From: Pseudomonadota bacterium
GTDB taxonomy: Bacteria; Desulfobacterota; Desulfobacteria; Desulfobacterales; JAHIVH01
Length of the DNA stretch: 64,000 nt
Reading direction: 5' to 3'
NCBI GenBank assembly: GCA_018816735.1
Contig: JAHIVH010000061.1
Coordinates: 186,001 to 250,000, forward strand
Shown here: one piece after another, positions 8,322 through 16,759 of the stretch
Layout: each line of letters starts with the position of its first letter
Position numbering within the stretch: position 1 is the stretch's first letter
Translations under genes and position numbers: made by a program
The notes under the pieces: model-generated
Databases searched by the model: none
The model's input: the letters and a program-made list of their open reading frames with translations, nothing else
What the model was told of the DNA's origin: nothing

Positions 8322-10181
8322 ATGAGAAATGTAAACAGCGATATGCGATATGTGGCCCTGATGGCAGTCATTGTTACTCTTTCTGGGTGCGGATTTGCTA
8401 CGGATAATAATCATAAGAATACTTTGGCGAAGGATGAGTCGGTGTATGAGATAGGAAGTCCGGTGCCGGCAGAGGGGTTCAACGAATTGCAGATCATCAC
8501 TTTATCGGTGTTTAAGAAAGGAGCCAGCGGGAAGAGCAGGTACGTGGAGATTGTAGACGGAGAATATCTGACCCCTGATAGCGTATATTCCATGGCTGTC
8601 ACGGTGCCAAAAAGAACGGTGGACGGTGAAGAACTGGATCAGCGGGTCTTTATTAGCGACGGCGGCTGGAGTGATGTGGACGGTAACAGGGTCGAGGCAG
8701 TGTATGACGCTGAAAAGGATATGTACCTGGCGGACTTCAATCTCTCAGGGCCGGATCAATTTCTGATCACACCCCTCCTGGTTCAGGTCATCGGATCAGA
8801 CGGGAAGGCCGCCAAGGCCAAGTTTCTGGTGACGACACAGGACGAGTTGGCCGCTTCATATGGCAACCTGGTGGATCGGGGGTTTTGCATGACGCTCTCC
8901 AAAAAATTCCTGGCAAGCCTGCCGGATTTGATCAACCCGATCATGGACGAACAGTTCGGCTCTAAAATCATCAAAGTCAATAGTATCTCCCCGGCCAATA
9001 ACGGCAGCGGCAAGAAGACCAACGGCATAATCAACGTCAATGCAGCCGGTGTTTCCTTTGATGTTATTTTGAATGACAGCGTAGTCAATTCCAGCGGCGA
9101 GGTCACGCGGGGTCTGTATGTCGGCGTGGAGGATGTGAGCAGTGGCACGATGGGTAATGGCCTGGAGATTCTGATGGGCATATTCACCGACCTGTTCTTC
9201 AAGGGACTCAGGATATCCGATATCCCGATGACGGCGCTGGGAATGGGACTGGGACCCATGATCGACAGCGTGATGACGTCATCGGAGGAAGGCCTGTCCA
9301 TACCCGGACTCAACATACCGGAGCTGGAAATCGCTGTGGACCTGGATTCGACAATCTACCTGAATCTCAAGGGCTACCCGGAGGAGACCACCAGCGGCTT
9401 CGCCGTAATGGGCGGATCAATGTACGTGCCGGATAATGACGATGTGATTAAAAATAGCAAGGGATATTATCTGTGGCCGGAGGTGAGTGTTGATACCTAC
9501 GACACCATGATCGAGGACGGCATGGACACGATCATGGATAACGCCACGGATATCGGGATGGTCTTGTCGCAGTATAATATCAATCAGATGCTGCAGGCGC
9601 TGATGAAGAACCTGAATGTGGAGGTAAAGTCCATCAACACGCAGGTGGCCCTGTTTTCGCCCAAGGTTAAGACGGATAATCTGGACCTGGTTGTGATGAT
9701 AAACCCCAAAGGGATTGCCGTGGATTTCCCGACCAAGCGCGTGGTGGCGAACGATGTAAAACTGCTCCTGATTGAAAGCGGAGAAGTGAATGGACCCGTG
9801 TCTGAGCTTTCGCTCGACCTCACCATGGTTTTCGATGTCGTCTTCCGCATGGATGGGGATAGCCTGTTTATGGATTTAAGCGTGGAGCCGATCGAAGAAC
9901 TGTGCCACATGCATGTGATGAAGGACGAGAGCGGCATGACCTCTCTGGATCACGGCAAATTCGTACCGATCATATTCCAGTATTTGGGCGGTGGCGGCAG
10001 CACGCTGACGATCCCGGTGCCCTTGTCCGACCTGGGTATTGTTCCGCGTAAGGGCGTTACGCCGGGTACGGTCACGGTGGATGACTATGGCAACTGCTTC
10101 CTGAGTATGGCTGTTTCGAGTATTGATGCCACCAAGCTGAGTTCGGGTGGCGGATGTTTCATTGAAACTGCTGTAAAATAA
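8322..10181 (+). CDS. Large lipoprotein ending in a shortened CFI-box motif
   Basis: A 619-residue predicted lipoprotein: the signal sequence ends VIVTLSGCGFA, a good lipobox with the modified Cys near residue 23. GAGGAGGAT lies 3 bases before the ATG. The body has an N-terminal beta-rich part that speaks of strands and turns (about 45-190) and a larger domain with repeated LGMGLGPM-like and LDL-rich stretches; I do not recognise a family. The C-terminus is SSGGGCFIETAVK. This resembles the start of the CFI-box C-terminal signal (GGCFIATAAYG...) known from secreted bacterial proteins, but it stops after about seven residues. It is the last gene of the operon and follows the outer-membrane barrel, so it is probably periplasm-facing or surface-exposed at the outer membrane. 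Confidence 0.7.
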   Translation: MRNVNSDMRYVALMAVIVTLSGCGFATDNNHKNTLAKDESVYEIGSPVPAEGFNELQIITLSVFKKGASGKSRYVEIVDGEYLTPDSVYSMAVTVPKRTVDGEELDQRVFISDGGWSDVDGNRVEAVYDAEKDMYLADFNLSGPDQFLITPLLVQVIGSDGKAAKAKFLVTTQDELAASYGNLVDRGFCMTLSKKFLASLPDLINPIMDEQFGSKIIKVNSISPANNGSGKKTNGIINVNAAGVSFDVILNDSVVNSSGEVTRGLYVGVEDVSSGTMGNGLEILMGIFTDLFFKGLRISDIPMTALGMGLGPMIDSVMTSSEEGLSIPGLNIPELEIAVDLDSTIYLNLKGYPEETTSGFAVMGGSMYVPDNDDVIKNSKGYYLWPEVSVDTYDTMIEDGMDTIMDNATDIGMVLSQYNINQMLQALMKNLNVEVKSINTQVALFSPKVKTDNLDLVVMINPKGIAVDFPTKRVVANDVKLLLIESGEVNGPVSELSLDLTMVFDVVFRMDGDSLFMDLSVEPIEELCHMHVMKDESGMTSLDHGKFVPIIFQYLGGGGSTLTIPVPLSDLGIVPRKGVTPGTVTVDDYGNCFLSMAVSSIDATKLSSGGGCFIETAVK

Positions 10182-10257
10182 GATTATTGTTCATGGAGGA
10201 CCACTTGTCTCCCCTTCCCCGAAGGCTTTCCGGTTTTATGGGTCAAAGAGGTGAGGA

Positions 10258-10291
10258 GGATGGAGCAACGCTTATCTTTTTTGCTCCATCC
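10258..10291. terminator. Perfect inverted repeat between convergent genes (possible terminator)
   Basis: GGATGGAGCAA (10258-10268) and TTGCTCCATCC (10281-10291) form an 11-bp perfect stem with a 12-base loop. It lies between the stop of the + strand lipoprotein gene and the stop of the - strand porin gene. It lacks a following run of T on either strand, so a classical intrinsic terminator is not certain; it may act as an mRNA 3' stabiliser. Confidence 0.4.
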
Positions 10292-10304
10292 ACCAGATAA
10301 ACGT

Positions 10305-11501
10305 TTAGAAGCTGTAGGACATTTTGGCCGCATAGAGCATCCATTCATTGTAGGTGTGGCCGTCGTTATCCGGTAAGACACCGAATTTCCCGTCCATGAC
10401 ATGGGCTTCCAGTTTGGCAACCCAGAAGGGATTGATATCGAACCGGAAAGAGAGACACTGGTCTTTGAGTTTTTCTTTAGTACCTTGTATACCTTCTGGA
10501 GATACATATTCTGAATAATAGAATGCCGCTTCAATCTGTTCGGCGAATCTGTATCCAATACTCACATAATACGAGTCTTTGACGTCAATATCCTGATGCA
10601 CGATGTTTTCAATGGGATCCTTTCCTGGAATGTTTATAGTAGCGGTGGCCGTGTTGTCGCTTAAAGCCCAATAGTTTTCAGCACTCAATTTCAAATCGCC
10701 ATATATGTATTCTGCTGAAAAGACACACACTTGAGCATTTTTCGTATCAACTGTGAGTGGAATTTCCGTTCCTGGCATCCGAGGGTCAGAAGCAATACCC
10801 TTATACAACATATTTGAATATATATATGTACCGCATATGCGAAGCCCGGTTAAAGGCGTTGTCCAGATTAGGCGGGCACCATATACATCATCGTTTTCAA
10901 TTGCTGATATGCTGTCGATCCCGCCAGACGTTTGAATGAATTTAACTGTTCCGCTGTCCATGGATATAAGCGGCTGTCCGACCATGGTCTGATATTGCAC
11001 GAGACCCAAAGGACCGAGAATTACCGTTCCAAACAGTTCGATTCCTTTCAACTTGTTCAGACCATCTCTCAGCCATTCGTTGTAAACACTGGAGGGCAGG
11101 AAGATGGATGTCCTTAATGCATCAAAATCCCTCAGGTCATTATATAACCCAAACGGACCTTTTAAGGTTCCGACCCTCAGGTTCAGCCAGTTTTTATATT
11201 CAAATTCGGCAAACGCCCAGTTGATGACGATTTCGTCATTTCCCACATCTCCCAGGTCTCTTGCAAAAAACTGGCATCCCAGGGTGAGACGGTCTGACAC
11301 GGCTGTCGTGAAATTGATCCCCATTTCATTGAACTGGAAACTGCCGTCATCGGTTTCCGCCAGATAGTTGTTCTGATTGGTTTGCAAATACCCCTGGGAT
11401 ATGAATCCATGAACGTTGACCTCTTCCGCTCCTGCGGGCAGGCTTCCTGCAACCAGTATGAAAACAAAAACGAAAATCAGTATGTGACATGATCTGTGCA
11501 T
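10305..11501 (-). CDS. Porin-like outer-membrane protein
   Basis: A 398-residue exported beta-barrel protein. The ATG at 11501 has GGGAGG about 8 bases upstream and opens a signal peptide (MHRSCHILIFVFVFILVAGSLPAGA); upstream ATG-like codons in the same frame lack these features. The mature protein begins EEVNVHGFISQGYLQTNQN, a typical first strand of general porins in this group, and ends MSYSF with a terminal Phe. Stretches such as RVGTLKGPFGLYND are porin-like. The next gene upstream on the same strand encodes a phosphate-binding-protein-like protein and the two are probably one transcription unit of uptake genes. Substrate not readable. Confidence 0.75.
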   Translation of the reverse strand: MHRSCHILIFVFVFILVAGSLPAGAEEVNVHGFISQGYLQTNQNNYLAETDDGSFQFNEMGINFTTAVSDRLTLGCQFFARDLGDVGNDEIVINWAFAEFEYKNWLNLRVGTLKGPFGLYNDLRDFDALRTSIFLPSSVYNEWLRDGLNKLKGIELFGTVILGPLGLVQYQTMVGQPLISMDSGTVKFIQTSGGIDSISAIENDDVYGARLIWTTPLTGLRICGTYIYSNMLYKGIASDPRMPGTEIPLTVDTKNAQVCVFSAEYIYGDLKLSAENYWALSDNTATATINIPGKDPIENIVHQDIDVKDSYYVSIGYRFAEQIEAAFYYSEYVSPEGIQGTKEKLKDQCLSFRFDINPFWVAKLEAHVMDGKFGVLPDNDGHTYNEWMLYAAKMSYSF

Positions 11502-11593
11502 CTGTTTTTCCTCCCTGTCCGGATCAACCGGAACTATCGAATGTTTGTTATGTGATATGTATTGTCGCATATGTCATGTTCTCTTTTGCAGGT

Positions 11594-12034
11594 CTATTTG
11601 GCAAGCACCTTGATTCCCGGCGGCAGCGTCACATCAGAGGAAATATAGCTGATGGCCCCTTTGGTTTTGGACACATAATCGATCAGTTCCGCATCCGAAT
11701 TCTTCTCGACCGGTATTCTGCCTTTCCCGGTAAACATATTCTGGCGCCAGACATTCGAGAATTGAGTTGCCGTCCGTTTGACATATTTCTTAAGGAATGC
11801 CTCATGAATGTCATCATTACTATGCAGAACAATAATGATCCTGTCGTCATTTGACCATCTCATGATCTTTCCCAGAAAAATACCGTTGACCTCTTCCCAA
11901 CCCAGATGCTCTGCAGGCACTTCTTTATTTGCGATGATCATTACATCGCCGGCAAATGCGTTGGATATCCTCCCTGAAACCATCACCTCACAAAGCATAA
12001 AAGCAACAATCATGATCTTGAATTTCATTTTCAT
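11594..12034 (-). CDS. Small periplasmic phosphate-binding-protein-like (PBP-like) protein
   Basis: A 146-residue exported protein with a signal peptide (MKMKFKIMIVAFMLCEVMVS...NAFA). The mature part has VNGIFLGKIMRWSNDDRI, which matches the segment of PstS-like substrate-binding proteins where IFxGKIxxW is followed by the first ligand-binding turn, and later FSNVWRQNMFTGKGR plus VSKTKGAISYISS, the GAIGY-like segment. It is about half the length of true PstS, as in the short PstS-like proteins often found beside a porin. The start was set at 12034 because CAGGAGA precedes it. It probably binds an anion in the periplasm and may work with the porin 92 bases downstream. No ABC permease genes are nearby. 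Confidence 0.7.
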   Translation of the reverse strand: MKMKFKIMIVAFMLCEVMVSGRISNAFAGDVMIIANKEVPAEHLGWEEVNGIFLGKIMRWSNDDRIIIVLHSNDDIHEAFLKKYVKRTATQFSNVWRQNMFTGKGRIPVEKNSDAELIDYVSKTKGAISYISSDVTLPPGIKVLAK

Positions 12035-12466
12035 TTGTTCTCCTGATGAATAGTCCAATAAAACCCCTTACGTTTTTAACAAAAACGGCCAAAGCAGCTA
12101 AAGGCAGCGAACATCAATTCTCTACAGGGAAAAGAATCCCAATGACAGACACTGCCTTATTTTACATGAATGTACAGCCAAGTGACCTTTTTCCAGACTT
12201 AATCGATCAAACTGGAAACAAAAGCGATCGTAAAGTTCTCCCTTTGGCCAAGAAAATCTTGACAGTAAGCTTCTTGTCTAAGACAAAAAACAGGGGTGAC
12301 CGGATGAGTCAATACTTCCTGAATTTAAAATAATATATTGAAATTGTAAATAAAAAATTTGTGTGTTGCTCTTGTCTTGAACGGTGATCGATGAATTTGG
12401 CTTTATATAATTTAGACGTGGCAGTTCTTTTGTTAGGACATCACACTACAGAATATAACTGATATC

Positions 12467-12497
12467 ATGCAGTTCTCGATGATCCTGAGAACTGCAT
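12467..12497. repeat. 11-bp perfect hairpin in a 511-base intergenic stretch
   Basis: The stretch 12035-12545 holds no convincing gene; the open frame 12046-12333 has no family features and no good ribosome-binding site. It does contain ATGCAGTTCTC (12467-12477) and GAGAACTGCAT (12487-12497), a perfect stem with a 9-base loop, flanked by GATATC at 12461-12466 and again at 12506-12511. It lies downstream of the tannase stop on the - strand without a T run. It may be an mRNA 3' structure or a protein-binding site. Confidence 0.5.
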
Positions 12498-12545
12498 GGT
12501 AACCTGATATCTGATGTCAATCAGGGTTGGCATTATGGAAAAAAA

Positions 12546-14327
12546 TTAGTCACAATAAAAATTATCTGCATCATCTATGCTGCCGGTTCCCTTGTATTTT
12601 GCATTTTTGGGGTACGGGCAAATGGGGCGTGTCCTTTTCTTTTTCCATCCCATCAGATAATTTGCAGGGCGTTTTCCGATCATCCTGTCCGGTGCGACGC
12701 CTTTTTCCACCCAGTCTTCCAGAGAAGAAAGCCAGTCAATCTCGTTGCACCCGACACCGCTTGTGCAATGGGACATTCCAGGTACAAGAAAAAGCCTGTA
12801 AAAATCATCCACATTGCCCATTTCAGGGGTGAGCACATTATCATAGTAATCTATTGAATAGAGCGGTGTCACAAGCACGTCTGCCCAGCCGTGATAATGG
12901 ATGATTTTGGCGCCTTTTTCCCTTACCGAATGAAGGTCTCCGGATGTGGCATCGATCATTTCCATAATTCCGGAATCTGCAATATTTGGCGGATCTAAGT
13001 TGAAATTAAACGTGGTCCAATCCCAATCCGGTCCTTCCTGCCATTCCAGGTTGTAGGAAAGGAATTGAAAAAAAGGGGCACAAAGCATGTCGCCGATGCC
13101 TTCTGGTGAAAAGGGCCATATTTGGGGAGGCATGGGGACAATGCTGCCCATCCATCCCAGAAACAGAAAGCCTTCCGCGCCCACAGGTGTTCCAGCAAAA
13201 CGGCCTTCTCCCATCCCCGGGATGGAGACGCCCTGGGCCTGCATGCCGTCGTAAATCTTTTTCAGTGCCTGTCGTTGACCGCTCGTAAAACAATCCGGGT
13301 TATCCACATCGTCCGGACAAGCGACCGATAGAAGGTCCGCCATCGGGTCAAAACCGCATTTATCAGGCTGGTCTATGATCCCATCGCCGGCCACGCTGTC
13401 GTATTGACCGCCGCAATCGCATTTTTCATAAACCTTTTTATTAAGAGCGTTCAGTTTTGGAAGCGCATACCCAAGGTAGGTGAACACATCCGTATAATAG
13501 GACTGCGGTATAAACGCAGCAGCAGCATCACACGTGCCATTCAAACAGCCGGAAGAAACCTGCGAATCCCACAAACCTCTCAAGGTTGTTCCGGTATACG
13601 TAAAATGCGGGGCGCCTGCAATATATCCGTCAAACACTTCCGGATGCCTTTGAGCCATCATCATGGCGCCTCTGCCGCCGTTGGAACATCCCATCCAGTA
13701 TGCGTATTTGGAATCACGCCCATAATAGGCCCTGATGATTTTTTTGGCCAGTACAGAGCCTTCATACGCAGCGCGGTGGGAGAAATCCTCAAGTTTCTGA
13801 GGGACATCCGTATTTTCAGGGTCTGACATGTCAAAGGCTGTTCCATCAAAAATACCTGCCTCTCCCAGATAGGCAACCGAAGACGTATGACCTCCGTTTG
13901 AGCCTGCTGTTGCATAGCCACGCGCGACACCATTGCTTAAATTGGGGATAACACCATCCCATCCGCCGCCACCGATGTAAAGCATCTTGCCGTTCCAGTT
14001 TGAACGTGTCGGAAGTTTGATGACAACATCGATTTCAGGCCATATGCGGGCTTTGATTTTACAATACGCTTTTGTGCCATACAGCAGGTTCGCACATACG
14101 AACTTTGCCTCAGTGATGGTTATGGGCTTGCCAAAGGTGGCATCGGTAAAAGAAAGATTTTTACAATGGGTGCAGGGTACAGGCGTGGAAGCGATGGAAA
14201 CATCCTGTTCCGCAAGTTCCCCGCTATCAGCGGTGCTTATAAAATAAACGTCACTTGCTGAACACTCTATAAAAAATATTAAAAACATGCTTGCAACGAC
14301 TCTGCTGAATTTTTCAACCGGTCTCAT
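12546..14327 (-). CDS. Tannase/feruloyl-esterase family hydrolase, exported
   Basis: A 593-residue exported alpha/beta-hydrolase of the tannase/feruloyl-esterase family, which cleaves ester bonds of phenolic acids. The nucleophile motif is GCSNGGR (Ser near residue 212); the acid is in HGWADVLVTP (near 479) and the base is His in GMSHCTSG (near 517). The cysteine beside the Ser and the cysteine after the His fit the CS-D-HC arrangement of this family, in which a disulfide joins the catalytic Ser and His neighbours. Many other cysteines and a calcium-site-like loop (CFTSGQ...) follow the family pattern. An N-terminal signal peptide is present (MRPVEKFSRVVASMFLIFFIEC). The start at 14327 has GGGAGG 11 bases upstream; another ATG lies at 14363. 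The product acts in the periplasm or outside the cell. Confidence 0.85.
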   Translation of the reverse strand: MRPVEKFSRVVASMFLIFFIECSASDVYFISTADSGELAEQDVSIASTPVPCTHCKNLSFTDATFGKPITITEAKFVCANLLYGTKAYCKIKARIWPEIDVVIKLPTRSNWNGKMLYIGGGGWDGVIPNLSNGVARGYATAGSNGGHTSSVAYLGEAGIFDGTAFDMSDPENTDVPQKLEDFSHRAAYEGSVLAKKIIRAYYGRDSKYAYWMGCSNGGRGAMMMAQRHPEVFDGYIAGAPHFTYTGTTLRGLWDSQVSSGCLNGTCDAAAAFIPQSYYTDVFTYLGYALPKLNALNKKVYEKCDCGGQYDSVAGDGIIDQPDKCGFDPMADLLSVACPDDVDNPDCFTSGQRQALKKIYDGMQAQGVSIPGMGEGRFAGTPVGAEGFLFLGWMGSIVPMPPQIWPFSPEGIGDMLCAPFFQFLSYNLEWQEGPDWDWTTFNFNLDPPNIADSGIMEMIDATSGDLHSVREKGAKIIHYHGWADVLVTPLYSIDYYDNVLTPEMGNVDDFYRLFLVPGMSHCTSGVGCNEIDWLSSLEDWVEKGVAPDRMIGKRPANYLMGWKKKRTRPICPYPKNAKYKGTGSIDDADNFYCD

Positions 14328-14556
14328 GGCACAATTTTCCTCCCACTTTCTAAAGTAAATCATAGCACAAACTTATGTTTACGTTATAAATAATTGTTTG
14401 TATACAGGAACGCTACTATGGCACAAGCAATGGGGTCAAGGTATTTCATGTAAAAACCAAAGAATATTTTTTATGAAACAAATTCATTGTTCTGAAACAC
14501 AGCCATAAAGAAATAACGAATAGTCACATCTTGAATGATGATGATCGTCATTTTTT

Positions 14557-16644
14557 TTAACGGTGATAGGTGAGATGTCGATAAAGCACATCAGATACTT
14601 CGCCAAGACCAAGGTCTTCAAGAATTACCTTTTCCGGAAATCCCTGTTTGTTGAATTTTCGAAGGGTGTAGTATTCCTTCAGCATAAAGTCCAGGTCTAC
14701 TTGTTCATTATTTAATGCTTTCAAGTTTTTTTTTCGTATGCGGCGCTTAAGAAGGCGTATTGAAGGGAAAAATTTTCCAAGCGTGTTAATGGTATAAAAG
14801 GAATTCGGGAGAATCACTTTTTCATTGAATTTCTTATAATACTTAATCAGTCTATCACTCTTTTCTTTTGGTAAAAGCAATTGATCCATTTTTATCAAAA
14901 AATTAACAACCTTTAACAAACCTTCGGAACGACCTTCAAGGTATGGCTCAATAATTCTCACGGGGAGTTGATCGTCTTTACGCGTGGCGCCACAAAGGTT
15001 TCCGATGGCCCTTTTTAGATACCACGTGCGATTACCGATATGTAATAGTTCTTTATTGGTATAATCATAGCCTGTGGCAGCATTTAACATATCCCGTAGA
15101 ATATCCAGACTTGAATGCATTCCCTTCCAGGCAAACATGCATATCACCGCAGAGTCTGCCAGTGTGGCAATTGCTTGTGCATGAATGGTTTGCTCGGCTT
15201 TTCCCTTTTTCGTGTATGGCTTGGTAGTTGATTTCCCGATGGTCTCGAGAGTTTCCAGCCCCATTTCAAGACCAAGATTTGTATCTCTATTATGGCATGC
15301 GCCTCTGATACTTGTGGCATAGCTTAAGGCCATGGACCAAAGTGCGCGAGGGTCATGCATGGGGATTTCCATTCCTTTGACATGCATGGCGAACTCTTTT
15401 CCACCATATTTTTCAGACATGAGATGACATCCCTCTGCCAGCTCATTTCCGATACCTTCCCGCAAGGCGATTTTATGGACAAGTGTTATCAGCTGATCAG
15501 GCTGGTTCCAGTCAAGGACCAGATTGTCCGTATCTTTTTCAGTTAGGTATCCATTTTTGAATGCTTCAATCGCATATGCAATGACACCTCCTGTTGAAAT
15601 GGCATCCATGCCATAGGCATTGCACAACTGATTTGCTTTTACCACCGCATAGACATTATCGATTCTGAGTAGTGAACCAAGAGAAGATAAACCCTCATAT
15701 TCTGGCCCAGGGCCTTTTTCCATCTTATATTTGCCATCTTTTATTTCAACAATCCGTTTACATGCAACAGGGCAAGAATGGCAGCTATGCCGCTTGGTTG
15801 GAAGTTTTTTAGCGATATTGGTTCCGGATAACACTCTCATACCTTCTTCCCAACTGGCTTGCCGCCAGTTTTTTACAGGCATGTCGGAGATTGCAGCGGA
15901 TATATCCAAACCGCCGCCTGTTCCTAATAATTGCAACCCATAGGAGAAAATATCATTTTTAAGTATTTCACGGGTATCATTTCGTATTTTTCTAAAACGT
16001 TCTTCATCGGCGATAGGGTATTTCAACTTGCCCCTTATCACCACGGCCTTAAGCCTTTTTGAGCCCATTACCGCCCCCAGTCCGGAGCGTCCTGCCAAGC
16101 TGCCCTGATCGTTCACGATACTTGCGTATTTTACCAAATTTTCTCCGGCAGGGCCAATACTGATTACTTTTGCCAACTTCTCGCCGGTTTCCTGCTTAAG
16201 CAAGACCTCGGTTTCAAAGGTGTTTTTACCCCATAGATGAGAGGCATCACAAAGCCCGACATGATTTTCTGTAAGAAACAGATAGACCGGTCTTTTGGAG
16301 ATACCTGTAAAAACAATGCCGTCATATCCGGTTCGTTTCAAATCAGGTGATACCTGACCGCCCATGCTGGCTTCTCCCCAAATTCTCGTCAATGGCGACC
16401 GCGCGCAAATCTCCATTCGGGACGCGCCGGGAAGGGTTGTGCCTGAAATCGGGCCATTTAAAAAAAAAAGAGGATTATCTGCCGAGAAAGGTTCTGCATC
16501 ATACCCTTTTAGCTTGAAGAACAGATATGCACCAAGACCAGCCCCTCCAATAAAATTTCTATAGATCGTCTCCTCAATTACCCAATCTTTTATTTCCATA
16601 GTCAAAAGGTTGACATGGCATATTTTCCCCCAATTCCCATTCAT
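14557..16644 (-). CDS. Aldehyde:ferredoxin oxidoreductase family protein (tungsten/molybdenum)
   Basis: A 695-residue cytoplasmic enzyme of the AOR family, which oxidises aldehydes (or reduces acids/aromatic acids in some branches) with a bis-tungstopterin cofactor and one 4Fe-4S cluster. The N-terminus (GNWGKICHVNLLT, FIGGAGLGAYLF) and GRSGLGAVMGSKRLKA are family signatures. The cluster ligands are visible as CHSCPVAC (about residues 286-293) and a distant Cys in AVICMFAW (near 501). Length is slightly above the common 600-630. No ferredoxin or flavoprotein partner gene is adjacent. It lies in a same-strand run with an amidohydrolase and an esterase, which suggests a catabolic role, for instance with an aromatic or branched aldehyde. 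Cofactor metal and substrate cannot be read from sequence. Confidence 0.9.
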   Translation of the reverse strand: MNGNWGKICHVNLLTMEIKDWVIEETIYRNFIGGAGLGAYLFFKLKGYDAEPFSADNPLFFLNGPISGTTLPGASRMEICARSPLTRIWGEASMGGQVSPDLKRTGYDGIVFTGISKRPVYLFLTENHVGLCDASHLWGKNTFETEVLLKQETGEKLAKVISIGPAGENLVKYASIVNDQGSLAGRSGLGAVMGSKRLKAVVIRGKLKYPIADEERFRKIRNDTREILKNDIFSYGLQLLGTGGGLDISAAISDMPVKNWRQASWEEGMRVLSGTNIAKKLPTKRHSCHSCPVACKRIVEIKDGKYKMEKGPGPEYEGLSSLGSLLRIDNVYAVVKANQLCNAYGMDAISTGGVIAYAIEAFKNGYLTEKDTDNLVLDWNQPDQLITLVHKIALREGIGNELAEGCHLMSEKYGGKEFAMHVKGMEIPMHDPRALWSMALSYATSIRGACHNRDTNLGLEMGLETLETIGKSTTKPYTKKGKAEQTIHAQAIATLADSAVICMFAWKGMHSSLDILRDMLNAATGYDYTNKELLHIGNRTWYLKRAIGNLCGATRKDDQLPVRIIEPYLEGRSEGLLKVVNFLIKMDQLLLPKEKSDRLIKYYKKFNEKVILPNSFYTINTLGKFFPSIRLLKRRIRKKNLKALNNEQVDLDFMLKEYYTLRKFNKQGFPEKVILEDLGLGEVSDVLYRHLTYHR

Positions 16645-16759
16645 GGTTCACCCCCATATGGAACTTTCATTTGTAATAAAATGCCAGAACGAATACAGAA
16701 CCTTATATAACCCTTCACCGCAAATATCGGCATTCAAGGTGTCAGATTGCAAGCAGTAG

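Noticed and set aside
10258..10374. A short + strand frame beginning at the orphan GAGGAGGAT (ATG at 10260)
   Set aside because: Only about 38 codons, the ribosome site touches the ATG, and most of it lies antisense to the porin gene.
12046..12333. A 95-codon open frame on the + strand in the gap before the tannase gene
   Set aside because: It has no ribosome-binding site, no family features and a composition unlike neighbouring genes; it overlaps the 5' end of the - strand phosphate-binding-like gene.
14401..14430. Sigma-54-like TGGCAC at 14417 upstream of the tannase gene
   Set aside because: The matching GC element with correct spacing is missing.
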